This document shows positions 11,149-22,680 of a DNA stretch of 64,000 bases, piece after piece; position 1 is the stretch's first letter, and each line of letters opens with the position of its first letter. The position numbers and the translations under genes are program-made. A model generated the notes under the pieces. That model was not told the origin of the DNA. It saw only the letters and a list, made by a program, of their open reading frames with translations, and ran no database searches. Origin of the DNA: Calliopum simillimum (taxonomy: Eukaryota > Arthropoda > Insecta > Diptera > Lauxaniidae); the NCBI GenBank assembly GCA_951812925.1, contig OX638368.1:159140492-159204491 (forward strand), read 5' to 3'.

Positions 11149-14100
11149 ATTTTTCATTTCCTTTTTTCGTCTATGTATTCCACTTAAACATTTAGTTATT
11201 TACCCCTCTGAATCCCCAACTAATTCTTGTATACTAATATTAGTCCACTTTCCTAGATTATAAAAGTGTTTGTTGTAGCTGCCGAGATGTGCCCAGTTCC
11301 GTGTAATTTTGCTAAGTTTTCTGTTATTCAGTTGAGGCCTTATTTAGTAAATTCAATTTTATAAATATTTGTACATACATACATGGGTGCTTCTACTCAC
11401 GAAAGATATTTCTGCGGCTCATCTAATTTTACATATTTTCACACCTATCCCCACGTGTTTCAAATAAAAAGTGCTCACGCCCCCAAAATGTTTTTTCGGG
11501 AAAATGTGTAAAATGACTCTAGGATGAAACATATATAGCCCTCTTTTCAAAGTGAACGGTTCTTTTTCAAACCATGGCCAAAAAACTTATTTTTTAGCTC
11601 GGTGCTCTGTACTAAAACAAAAAAAAAAGTTTGACTAAAACGGATACGGAAAATTAGTATGCAGAAAGTTTTCTGCTTGTAGGTAGATTAAAAAACCGTA
11701 AACTGGAAAACTCTATTTTATATCGTTTCCGAGATATTGCATTTTTACTTAATTTTTTGACTTCCTATTAAAAAATTTAATTTTTGCGTTATAAAAAAAT
11801 AAAGATTTATATATAGAAAAATAGTCAGTTCTATATTTTTTTTTTGACGCTAAATCCGAATCGGGTCTTGAAATTGCCCTATCACTTCTGGATTTTGAGA
11901 TACTCTAACCTAAAATTTTGACATGAACGTTTTTTCACCACTTTTGAGGTTATATAACAAGACCAGGTAATTGTTCGTCATAAAAACTGATAGGGTTTCT
12001 AAAAATAATATTCTTTTTCTTCAAAATTCACTTTGATTTATATCGATATCTTTATTTTTCTTCGAAATATCGAAACCTAAAGAAAGTTAAAAAAATGCAC
12101 GAATGTTCCTCAAGTAAAAATATCTCCATTTTATCTCCGATTTTTTGCTTAAAAATTGGAATTTATTTTCATAACTGTAATATTTTACAGAAAAATTGCG
12201 AGACCCAAAGAAAAATTAACTACAGAAGAAAAAATTAATAAATTCTGAGTATCCAACTCGTAACCGCAGTCTCGTTGTCACAGTCTTCTGCCATAATGTT
12301 TTTTTTTAAATGACAATAAAGTTATTATAGCTTATTTATTTTGACTGGCCCGTTTTGGAAATGTATAAGAACGACCTGAGCTAAGGTTTAAGCTACTTGA
12401 CTGACCTCAGATGTAAACAAATTTTTTCCCAAAAAAATTGTATTTTTCTTCCTTCGTGAGTAGAAGCATTTTTAAAATCAGCGTTGCCAATTTATTGAAA
12501 ATCGATACATGTTGAAAAAAAGCGTCGACTACGTCCCAAATTTGTGTGTGAGGTAGGCTTACGCAAGAAACATTTGTATCAAATTTGAAAACCCCAGCTT
12601 TTTTATTGCTATTTATGACCACCGTTCACATACAAACCACTGTGGAGCGGTCGGTTTCACTAAAAACGTTCCATATATATTAAATATAGTATGTAGTTGA
12701 ATAAATAAAAAAAAAAAAATATATATATATAAAAGTCGGAGGCATGTCTCACCTTAAGCTGTTGTCGCTAGCACCAACCTCATCGACAGATGCGAATGCA
12801 CGCCGTATTTCTACTTTTGACATTGAGTTTTTGATATTTAATGACATACTTTTGGTGCTGACGCCGGCAACAACAAAAAATAACATCATACGATGACAAA
12901 AATTTGAACATCAAATATTGAAAGCAGTTTTTAAGAATAAAAATATTTATAATTTTATTAGAAAAGTAAATCACTGCACGTGGTATTTAAACTGTTGTTG
13001 GTTATAAAGAAATAAATCCAATCGGCGCCCCCACATTTCTATAGAAAACCAACCAAAATTATCTAAATTATTTTTATGTTAAAGCAAAAATTGTACCTCA
13101 TACGAGTATTCAATAAACATCTAATAAATGCTCTATTAGTAATGTTAAGCGTAATAATAAAATAATCGGCAAATTGAAGTTTTTATCATTACTTTTATCA
13201 ATTTATTGTTTTATCAATAAATGGTTTTCTATTTTTTGGACGCTTTTTTATTGTTTTACACTACAAGACATAATGAAAGTGGATCAGTATTAGGTATTTG
13301 GGTACAAAGTTTGCTATAAAAATATATGAAAGATAAAACAAAAATAATAAAAAATTTTACCATTGAAGTGGTTAATTGCCGCCAAAAGTTTTTTTATTTA
13401 ATATTTCCTTTACATTATTCATTAACCTTGTGCTTTTGTTGTAAACATTTTCTTATAACATTCAGTTGTTAAAAATAAAATTGTATACATAAAGCAATAA
13501 CAAAACACATGTTTCGTTTTGTGAAAATATTTGATTATAAACTTTTTCATTTATTGTAAACTCAATATCAGCTGATCATTTCAATATTAAAATAAATATT
13601 ACGCATGCATGTGAAAGTAAACACAAGTAATCTGTTTCGAGCAGCTAACACTTCAGATCGAATTATAAATTTAAATAATAAAATATTCTTCTTGATAATG
13701 AGAGAAAATAGCATAGATATTTCTTTAATCGGTCATTAGGGTGACACAAAAACCTGAAGGTGTCGAAATATTTGGGGCGCTTGTCTAAAATGTCTCTTAA
13801 GAATCTTGTAGTATACATATCTACATATTAATACGCCCGACAAAAAATTGTCCTACCTTTTTTACTATATTAGAAATGGAGCACGACTTTGAAGTATACA
13901 CCATTACGAAGGTATTTGTGTGTAAACGTGCACAAATTAAAAATTTCGTCGGTTTTTAATCAAAGCCTGAAAATGGACCATTTTGAAGACAAAAAGCAGT
14001 ACTAAATGATCCATTTAATAAAAACTAGCAAAACAATAGAGTAGCGATTGAAAGAAAAAATTAAAATAATACATTTTTCTTCCAACTTGAGATCCGCTCC

Positions 14101-15455
14101 ATACCTTAAAAATTAATAATTTTGCTTTTTCCAATAACATAGAATTACCAGAACAAATAGTTCGCCCTTTGAAAATTACAAAAACCAATTTTTAGAAAAA
14201 AGTCATGAATATTTTCTTATAAAACAGCAATTTTTGTATCAAAACAGAACAAATTTAATTCTGGGACCAAAAATTTATAAGAAGATAATGTTGACCTAGT
14301 TATTCTCTACACAAGTTGACTTAAGAACATCTTCGAAAAAATCAAAAAGTACGGGCAGTTAAAAGGATTTCCCTTATTTACTCCGTGTTTCAGTTTTTCC
14401 ACTTACGATTTTTTTTTTTTTTTTTAAAACTTATTTCTTTGATCTCTATTTTACGAAAACGGACGCGGAGCTAACAAAATCATAACTTTGCACATTTCAT
14501 ATATCTTGTGGGCATCCAAGTGTATAGTGAAGATTTGAATCTTGAATTTTGTGGATCAAATACTTCAGTTCAGTGTAAAATGTGCGTGTAAAAAAGAGCA
14601 CACTTTATTTCAAGTTGTCTATTGCAGGCTCCTAATGCCTAACGCTAATGTGATACAGGTGGGCTATCTATCGACCAAAATCTAGAATCATTGTCAGTCC
14701 AAATGTGTTATAATATGGGTCTTCAAATTTCAACCGGTAAAGGTTTTTTGAATAGGCATTTCTTCATAAGTATGAATAAAAAATGCTGAATTTCTGTGAC
14801 ATGATAACAACAGATATTTCCTTTTATATTTTAGGAGAAAGTCAAACACTCACAGTGGTTGGTAGGTTTTTTTTTTAATTTTTAACCTTCAATTTACACT
14901 TAATTTTGAATTCAAATAAACTTGAACTTTACCTTGAGCGTAATGTAAAAGCTTTTCGTTTGCAATTTGTATGTTGATTTTTTATTTTATTTCAAACAAC
15001 TTATTCTTTAATGCAAAAAGTATGCAAACACTAAACAAAAAACGGTTTCACAGTTCATCGATTAAAACACATAATTTTATGACAACTCACTTTAGAAGTG
15101 CAATCATTTAATTGCTACCCAAGAAAACGCGTTAATTAGCAACTAAAAATGACCGACGAAAACTGATTGACTGATTAGCGATTGCAGCGTAACGTTACTC
15201 GTCGTACACACGTTGCTTTCGCTTTAGATGGGCAGATTGGTTGAACATTCGGATCGCTCAAATCGCAATAACTTACTAATGTTGTTTAAGTTTTGGAGGT
15301 TTCATAGAGGCAGCAAAACGCGTCGGCAGCATGGCATGACACACAACGTGGCGCGTTTTGTTGTTTTTTTTTGAATTTTTGTTTAGACATTTTACATTGT
15401 GAGCGGTTTTAAAACCGGCTCTCTTAGCTTTTTTTTCGAAGAATGTATCAATGTA
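11149..15455. other. Unassigned sequence with scattered repeat relics
   Basis: Near 11855-11935 is a relic of the hairpin family seen at 4107 (AATCCGAATCGGG followed by a GAGATACTCTAACC-type phrase). A short (AT)n tract lies at 12715-12732. The small open frames at 12407-12622, 12780-12974 and 15276-15461 carry no recognisable domain. Nothing else can be supported over these 4.3 kb. Confidence 0.35.
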
Positions 15456-16010
15456 GTTCATTTTGAAGGTACATTAAGCTAGCAGAGCGAAAATGGCAGA
15501 ACTGAAAAAAAATATGGCAGAATTATAGGCTAATTACAGGCAAATTTTGGGCCCAAACGCCGAATTTTAGGCTCCTCACTTTAAAAAAAAAAAAAAATAG
15601 CTCTGCCAGCTTAAGTGTAAGCCAGCAGAGCTGTTTCGAGAAAACACATACGGGACGTATATTGAACTAAAGTATGTAGTCAATAATTATAGGCTATTTA
15701 AATGCCCAATCGCCAAATAAAAAGCTTTCCATTAAAAAAAAAAAAAAGATTCTGCTAGGTTAAGTTTAAGCTAGCAGAGCGATTTCGAAGAAAAAACATT
15801 TTGTACTAAAGAAAGTATTCAAAATTATAGGCTAATTATAGGCTATTTAAATGCCCCATCGCCAAAAGAAAAGCTTTTCATTTAAAAAAAAAAAAAATGG
15901 ACCAAATCAATTTTCTTGAAATAAGGAACTTCGAATAACAACAATTCCAGAGAAAAAAAAAACAACTACAACAACAAAACTACTACAACAACAACAAATT
16001 TACTACTACT

Positions 16011-16140
16011 ACAACAACAGTAATTTTACATAAAAGTAGAGGTAAGTGGGCGGCCTGCGGCCGCTGCTCAGGATTTAAACCCGTCAGACATCCAACATCG
16101 GCTTCGCGGCGGCCTTCGGCCGCGGATCAGTCTATAATAT
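16011..16140 (+). repeat. GC-rich palindromic module, left copy
   Basis: Begins with ACAACAGTAATTTTACATAA, then GGTAAGTGGGCGGCC, GCGGCCTGCGGCCGC, GCTCAGGATTTAAACCC and ends with GCGGCGGCCTTCGGCCGCGG, GATCAGT. An inverted copy lies at about 16208-16345. Other copies are at about 4943-5072 (+) and about 6545-6660 (-). Its base composition is far from that of the surrounding DNA. Function unknown; the two GC palindromes could form stable hairpins in RNA or single-stranded DNA. Confidence 0.7.
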
Positions 16141-16207
16141 ATCCAACAAATAGTTTTGCTAGTCAAATTGCGAGCGCAATTTTTAATAAAAATTTTTTTA
16201 AATAATA

Positions 16208-16345
16208 AGTAGCTACTGCGCTTGCATAAGACTGATCCGCGGCCGAAGGCCGCCGCGAAGCCGGTGTTGGATGTCTGACGGGTTTAAATCCTGAGCAGCG
16301 GCCGTAGGCCGCCCACTTACCCCTACTTTTATGTAAAGTTACTGT
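16208..16345 (-). repeat. GC-rich palindromic module, right copy
   Basis: Inverted copy of the module at 16011-16140, reading on the plus strand from GACTGATCCGCGGCCGAAGG to CCCCTACTTTTATG. It differs from the left copy by only a few bases where compared by eye. Confidence 0.7.
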
Positions 16346-17043
16346 TGTTGTAGTAGTAGTAAATTTGTTGTTGTTGTAAAGTTGTTGTTGTTGTTTTTTT
16401 TTCGTCTGGAATTGTTGTTATTCAAAGTTCCTTATTTCAAGAAAATGGATTTGGTCCATTTTTTTTAAATGAAAAGCTTTTCTTTTGGCGATGGGGCATT
16501 TAAATAGCCTATAATTAGCCTATAATTATTGAATACTTTCTTTAGTACAAAATGTTTTTTCTTCGAAATCGCTCTGCTAGCTTAAACTTAACCTAGCAGA
16601 ATCTTTTTTTTTTTTTAATGGAAAGCTTTTTATTTGGCGATTGGGCATTTAAATTGCCTATAATTAGCCTATAATTATTGAATACTTTCTTTAGTACAAA
16701 ATGTTTTTTTTTCGAAATCGCTCTGCTAGCTTAAACTTAACCTAGCAGAATCTTTTTTTTTTTTTTAAATGGAAAGCTTTTTATTTGGCGATTGGGCATT
16801 TAAATAGCCTATAATTAGCCTATAATTATTGACTACTTACTTTAGTTCAATATACGTCCCGTATGTGTTTTCTCGAAAGAGCTCTGCTGGCTTACACTTA
16901 AGCTGGCAGAGCTATTTTTTTTTTTTTAAAATGAAGAGCCTAAAATTCGGCGTTTGGGCCCAAAATTAGCCTATAATTCTGCCATATTTTTTTTTCAGTT
17001 CTGCCATTTTCGCTCTGCTAGCTTAATGTACGTTCATTTTGAA

Positions 17044-18240
17044 TGTGATCTTTCAGTATGTTCATACCTCGACTATATTTGATGTAGATTATTTTCAACA
17101 ATTTTAAAAGCTTTTTGTTAAATTAAGCTTTTTTATATGGTATATCTCATTTTAAGTTTTCTGTACACATGTTTCCCCACTTCATATCAATAATAATTGT
17201 ACTCGTATTCTCTCTTTTATTTCAGCGTTTACAATTAGTAGTTTGGTGCGTTTTCATCTTGTGAGAGTGATTATTTGCCGTTCGTTTTATTGAGAGTTTA
17301 TAAATGTAAGTGCATTTATTTTTCAATTTTATTTTTATATTATTATCATTTGAGTTTTTAAAGTTTATCTGCATATTATATATATAATTATTTCATCATT
17401 CAAAAGCCGCATGTTCATGCTAAGCACGTTGTCTTGCCTCACCTTATATTTTGCTATATAATCTCTCTGTATTCGTATCTGTTAATCTTTCTTTGTTGCT
17501 CAGAGAAATTACAAGGCACCAGAGTACGAAATGGTTCTTAATTTTTACCACCAGGTTGGATCCAGGTTGATTAAAAAAAAAAAAACAATCTGATAAATGT
17601 TGCTTAAAAAATGTGCTGAAAATTTTTTCAAACATACTAAATTACGAGCTCGAAATAAATAAATATGCCTGGAAACTCCCTTCTCGAAAATATTCTGCCT
17701 CTCGTGATGGAGCATCTATAATCGTGAATATTTTATGATTGAAAATTCTTTTTTCAACAGGGATACTTTTTTTCCAATATCGTTGAAAATTGTTTTCCAT
17801 AGGTATTCCACAAAAAATCACTCTGCAATCATGGTATTTTCCATTTTTTTCATTGGATTTTGAGAGTTAAAATTAAAAAAAGATAAACAAGTTGAAACAA
17901 TAGCATCTGATTAAAAGTGAATCAATGTGTGCAATTTGTGAAAATTAAGTGACTGCAGCTAAGGTTTAAAAAAAAAAACATTATCAAAACATAAATATCT
18001 TAATTTTATTAAAAAAAAAGTAAAATTACAAAATTGGCGATGGTATACGAGTTCGGGCAATAAATAAATCTCCAAACTTTCACAAAAAAAAAAAAAAAAA
18101 AACGGAGTGAGAAATAGTTTTTAAAACCGGCATATCTTGGGAACGTTTAGATGGATATCGAAAATATTGGTGCCATATGAAAGGTATTTTAATAAGCTAT
18201 AAAATTGTCGCACAAAAATTTTGTTTTGGGATTGTAAACT
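17044..18240. other. Unassigned intergenic sequence
   Basis: AT-rich with A and T tracts. A frame at 17444-17635 (-) shows no domain. No repeat pairing was detected up to the hairpin beginning near 18241. Confidence 0.3.
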
Positions 18241-19505
18241 AGTAGCCCAGGAAAATAAAACGAAAAAAGAGCTTCTGTGCGAAAAAATTCCCAGTGGAAA
18301 TTTTTCACCGGAATTGTCTTTATTTATGCATGATACACAAACTGTGAAAAGTCCATTGCAAAGTCGTGTGCGCATAAAAAGTTATTAAGGCTTAAAGGTC
18401 GCTAAAATCAGTTTTTTGCAAATATCTCGCTAATGCTAACTTTTACAGAAAAATGTTGGTCTCCAATTTTGTAGCACAGGAAATTTCCTACAAAAGTACG
18501 TTTAAAGTATTTGCGTACGACTTCTAGTTTAGAAGATCACCCAATTTAAGAGTTGTTAACAGTTATGATATGAAATATTACCTATGAGTTCATATTAAAA
18601 TATCTTTTAAATTGCAATAACTCTTCAATGAGAAGTCGTACAAACAAAATTGAAATGCCGTTTTTTTTCGAACGGCTCATGACCTTAAAAATATTTTTGA
18701 ATAACCCTTAAGACTTTGAAATTACTGGTTTTTGAAGGATATCTCTGAAACGGTAAGTCATACGATAAAAAGCAACCGCATCAATTTTGTAGAAAATTAC
18801 AAGATCTACAAAAAATAAGCCATATGTGTACACATTGAAGTAACCGTTTAGAAGTTATTCAATAAAAACTGGTTTTTTGCCATTTAAAGGTTTTTTTTGA
18901 ATATCTTCTAAACGGTTACTTCTATGTGTACACATATGGCTGATATTTTGTAGATCATATAATTCTCTACAAAATTGGTCCCATTACTTTTTATCGTAGT
19001 ACTTACCAATTCAGAGCTTTCAAGAATATTTTTAAGGTCATGAGCTGTTCGAAAAAAAAATTTCGTACGGTATATAGAAAATTAAATTATCTTTCAAACG
19101 GCATTTTAGTTTTGTTTGTACAACTTCTCATTGAAGAATTAAGTAAGTAAGATATTTTAATATGAACTCATAGGTAGTATTTCATATCATAACTGGTAAC
19201 TACTTTTTAAATTGTGTTATCTTCTAAACTAGAAGTCGTACGCAAATACTTTTAACGTACTTTTGTAGGAAATTTTACGTGCTACAAAATTGGAGACCAA
19301 CATTTTTCTGTAAAAGTTAGCATTAGCGAGATATTTGCAAAAAACTGATTTTAGCGACCTTTGAGCCTTAATAACTTTTTATGCGCACACGACTTTCTAA
19401 TGGACTTTTCACAGTTTGTGTATCATGCATAAATAAAGACAATTCCGGTGAAAAATTTCCACTGGGAATTATTTCGCAGAAAATGTCTTATTTTCCTGGG
19501 CTATA
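18241..19505. repeat. 1.26-kb inverted repeat
   Basis: The arms pair from TAGCCCAGGAAAATAA at about 18243 to its complement at about 19485-19503, with a centre near 18872. Mid-arm landmarks are GTACGACTTCTAGTTTAGAA with its complement, and TGTGTACACATATGGC. The phrases ATATCTCGC (18422) and GATATCTCTGAAACGG (18739) recur in other hairpins of the window. No terminal duplication or open frame is convincing. A transcript of this region would form a very long double-stranded RNA. Confidence 0.75.
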
Positions 19506-19630
19506 GAGAATAAGAAAATAAATTCTCGAGAATATTTATTAACGATATGGCCCAATATATATATGTAAACATTTTCACCTTCATTCAAAGTATATAAAAA
19601 AACATAACACTTAACTTCAACCATAGACGT

Positions 19631-20738
19631 AGGGCACTTCTTATTTTTCTGGAATTGCAAATAATAACAAACATTTTTAATTGAAAATGGCTTTATGGTT
19701 TTTCAAAATATTCCCCTTGATGATGATCAATACACTTTTGCATTTGTTCAAACCATTTGTCATAGCAGTTTACCCATTTCTCTTGAGACACCTCCAAAAC
19801 ATGGTTTTTGAACGCTTCAACTGCTTCTTTGGCGCTCGTAAATCGTTGACCACGCAGTTTACCTTTGATGTTCGGGAACAAGAAGTCATTGGGTGCCAAA
19901 TCAGGATTGTACGGAGGATGAGTCATCAATTCGATGTTTTGACTGCTCAAAAATTCACCTGTTTCGCGAGATATGTGAGAGCTCGCATTGTCATGATGGG
20001 GAATGATTCATCTTCGGGGGTTGGTTTTACGAATCTCTCCGAAGACTTCCGGCAAACAAATGGTCGTGTACCACTCATGATTGACAACTTTTCTTGGATT
20101 TAACTCGTCTTGGAATAACCACACGGTCGATTGCTGTTTCGTTTAATACGCATATATCCATGATTCGTCACCTGTCACAATTTTATACACGTCTTTTGAA
20201 GCACCATGGTCGAATTTTTTTATCATTTCCTTACGCCAAACGATGCGAGCCTTTTTTTTCAGCGATTGATAAATTATGGGGTTTCCCACGAGAACAAACA
20301 TTTTTTACAACTAAGTGTTCATGCAAAATCGAATGTATTCGAGTGGAACTAATGTGCAAGGATGCCTCTATCTCACAATATGCCACATGACGATCTTTCA
20401 TTATCAGTTCATGCACTGCATCGATGTTTTGTGGCACACAACTGATTTTGGACGACCTTCACAGAATTCGTCGTCATACAAAAAACTGAGTTGATCGACA
20501 CATTCTTGTTGACATAATACACGTCGAAGTTGTGAAAAATAATCCAACGAAAACCTCTTGAAATTTCCATTTTTTGGCCAAATTGATGTTCTTAACTCAC
20601 TGGAAACAAAACAAATAGTACTTGATCAAAACGTTGTGAGTACGTTTATGCTAAAAAATGTCAAACTTTATTGTGGTGTTGCCAGATTTTAGCTATTGAC
20701 ATTAGTGTTGCCAGTTACCGAAATATAAGTAGTGCCCC
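19631..20738 (-). mobile_element. Mariner element, degenerate
   Basis: The right end GGGGCACTACTTATATTTCGG (read inward from 20738) and the left end GGGCACTTCTTATTTTTCTGG at about 19632 are inverted repeats. Between them, on the minus strand, is a broken mariner transposase. A second element of the family lies at about 35653-38082 and shares the subterminal sequence ATTTTAGCTATTGACATTAG with TGTTGCC. Confidence 0.75.
19693..20570 (-). pseudogene. Mariner (DD34D) transposase pseudogene
   Basis: The minus strand starts with ATG at 20570 and an FRWIIFHNF N-terminal motif. The helix-turn-helix region follows in another frame (20231-20437, NIDAVHELIMKDRHVAYCEI). The catalytic core shows VTGDESWIYAY (first Asp, about 20150), HHDNASSH (second Asp, about 19985) and HPPYNPDLAPNDFLFP (third Asp, 19885-19930). 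The C-terminus contains KWFEQMQKCIDHH and ends at 19693. Stop codons after YAY and in the core, frame changes and an internal deletion make it non-functional. Antisense frames at 19681-20390 are shadows of it. Confidence 0.85.
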
Positions 20739-20943
20739 TCGTTCTTTTATATTTTTGTGGGCCTGCGTTATTGCTCTGGTTAATGTCACTTGACATGATT
20801 TAATTGGTTGAAAATTGTTTTTTTTAATAATAAAATATTGTTAACAAAAATATTGATGCCAATTCTAGTATCCTTTCATAATGAATTATTTTAATTTAAC
20901 ACCATCAAGCGTTGTTTGCAATAATTAAAGAAATAAATAAATA

Positions 20944-21846
20944 GGGTAAGAGAGGGAAATATGGACTACGTGGGTAATATGGACCACACGGTTATTTCCC
21001 ACTGCATACATAGGATTTACCGTTATTCATGTTCAAACTTAGCACTAATATCTAAAGCTTATAATAGGGCGATTTCAGCGTTCGGTGAAGTCGCATGTTT
21101 CTGTAAAGTTGATTTTTCTAAAAAAAAGATCAGTGATAATTTTTTTCTAGTGAGTATATTTCATTATTTCACTTTAAAGACATCGCGTTTTTAAATAAAT
21201 GGTTAATTATATAAAGTCAGTAAATACCATTTATAATTTATTAGCACAAAAAAGTTCATTAACCGAAAGAGTTTTTGATAAAAAAAACCATTTATTTCAC
21301 TAACACGTGCTGTGGGTAATATGGACCACCAAAGAAAAAAGCCTCAAAAACAAATGTATTTATTATCTTTTTTAGATGGGGAATCTAGTTGCAGTTTTCA
21401 TGACGAGTCTGATGGTCATTATATGTAATTCGTTAACTATAAAGGAAAAAAATGATAAAAATGCATATAATGTAATACCCTTTACTCAGAAGATCGACGT
21501 GGCGAATTTTGGGTTGAATGTGTAATCTGACGTTCTTGGAGTCATGAAAAATGTGACGAATGTGGAAGTGACATTTTTATATGCAACTTCTATACCAAAT
21601 AAACATGTGGGGCAATATGGACTATATAGTCCATATAACACTACACTTTTTTTTTATCTTCATTTTGAATATTTTCAGTTTTTTGATTTTTTTTCTTTAT
21701 CCTGATGAGATATTTATCTAAAAGTGAATCAGAACTAAGGTGAATTGTTTCCTTCAATGAATGACATAAAATTAATTGTTTTGTTTTATGTATTTTGAGT
21801 TATTTAAAAAAGAAAGATGGGTGGTCCATATTTCCCTCCCTTACCC
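20944..21846. mobile_element. Non-autonomous TA-flanked element with reiterated terminal motif
   Basis: The ends are GGGTAAGAGAGGGAAATATG (20944) and its near-complement (21827-21846), with TA at 20942-20943 and 21847-21848. The motif TAATATGGACCAC next to the left end recurs at about 21315, and an ATATGGACTATATAGTCCATAT palindrome lies near 21616. A frame at 20961-21194 has no recognised domain. Size and TA duplication suggest a Tc1/mariner-mobilised element without a transposase. Confidence 0.7.
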
Positions 21847-22339
21847 TATATGTGTTAATTCTTTAAATATACCTACATAATTAAGAGCATCCTAATTAAT
21901 TCTATTTGAATATTAAATGATAAATAAATGTGTATGTATTTAACATAAATTCACATTTTAATTGGCTATTTAATGTCGATTTCATAAACGCCACACATTT
22001 TGGAATTTCAACAGTATATTGCGGTTTCAATTATTTAAGCCACTTTCATTTCAATTGAAATTTACAACTATGTATGTGTGTTTGCTATTCAATTGTCAAA
22101 ATTTAATTTAAATAATTTTATCTAAAAAATGCTACAACATGAGTGGTTTCAGAGTTTGTTTTTTTCTCATTGCTGCTTCTGCTCGTTATCAATAATTTAT
22201 TATATTTGATTGCGGTTAACATACATACAGTGCAATTGTCAATGTTGCTTCATGTTTGCAATATGTACATATGTTGTGTCAATCGGCTTTACATACTATA
22301 TCATTAAAATATATATAGGTATTTCCACAGAAAGGTAAA
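21847..22339. other. Unassigned AT-rich intergenic sequence
   Basis: Contains (TATG)n-like short tracts common in fly genomes. No gene is seen. Confidence 0.3.
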
Positions 22340-22680
22340 CCATGAGCCAAAAATTTAAATCATCATATCTCTGAAACTATTTAGGGTACATGGATGGGAG
22401 TTGGCACATATGTTAAAAGCACCAAGTCAAATAATGTGTAATCGGGGTATCACGCCCCCACAAAAATCACTTCATCATATCTCTGAAAAAATTTAACGCA
22501 CATGAATGAGATTTGATACATGTGTACAGAGCGGCAGGACAAATAATGTTCTCTATGAAAATAGTCGATGCCACGCCCCTAAAAAAAATTCATAATTTAT
22601 GATATTTGGGACACATGTAAAATGAATAGGAGCAAATGACATCCTTTGGAAAAATTGGTGATGCCACGTCAACTTAAGAT
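22340..22680 (+). repeat. Degenerate direct repeat, about 120-bp unit
   Basis: Two to three units, each containing CATCATATCTCTGAAA, a CATGAATGAGATTTG-like phrase, CAAATAATGT and a CCACGCCCC box (about 22362, 22476, 22570). A single related unit occurs at 57876-57965 in an intron of the aminopeptidase gene. Unit boundaries are uncertain because of divergence. Confidence 0.6.

Larger units (their letters stand above)
15468..17031. mobile_element. 1.56-kb foldback element with tandem-repeat arms
   Basis: A near-perfect palindrome whose ends read GTACATTAAGCTAGCAGAGCG and its complement. The 12-base string GTTCATTTTGAA lies at 15456-15467 and again at 17032-17043, a likely target duplication. 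Each arm contains several copies of a roughly 120-150 bp unit with GCTCTGCTAGCTTAAACTTA, a T tract, a TTTGGCGAT phrase and GCCTATAATTA. Toward the centre come (ACA)n/(TGT)n tracts and then two inverted copies of the GC-rich module also present in the 4825 and 5623 elements. The centre is near 16170-16250. No coding sequence. Confidence 0.8.

Noticed and set aside
19681..20390. Plus-strand frames of 140 and 98 residues
   Set aside because: They are antisense shadows of the mariner transposase on the minus strand.
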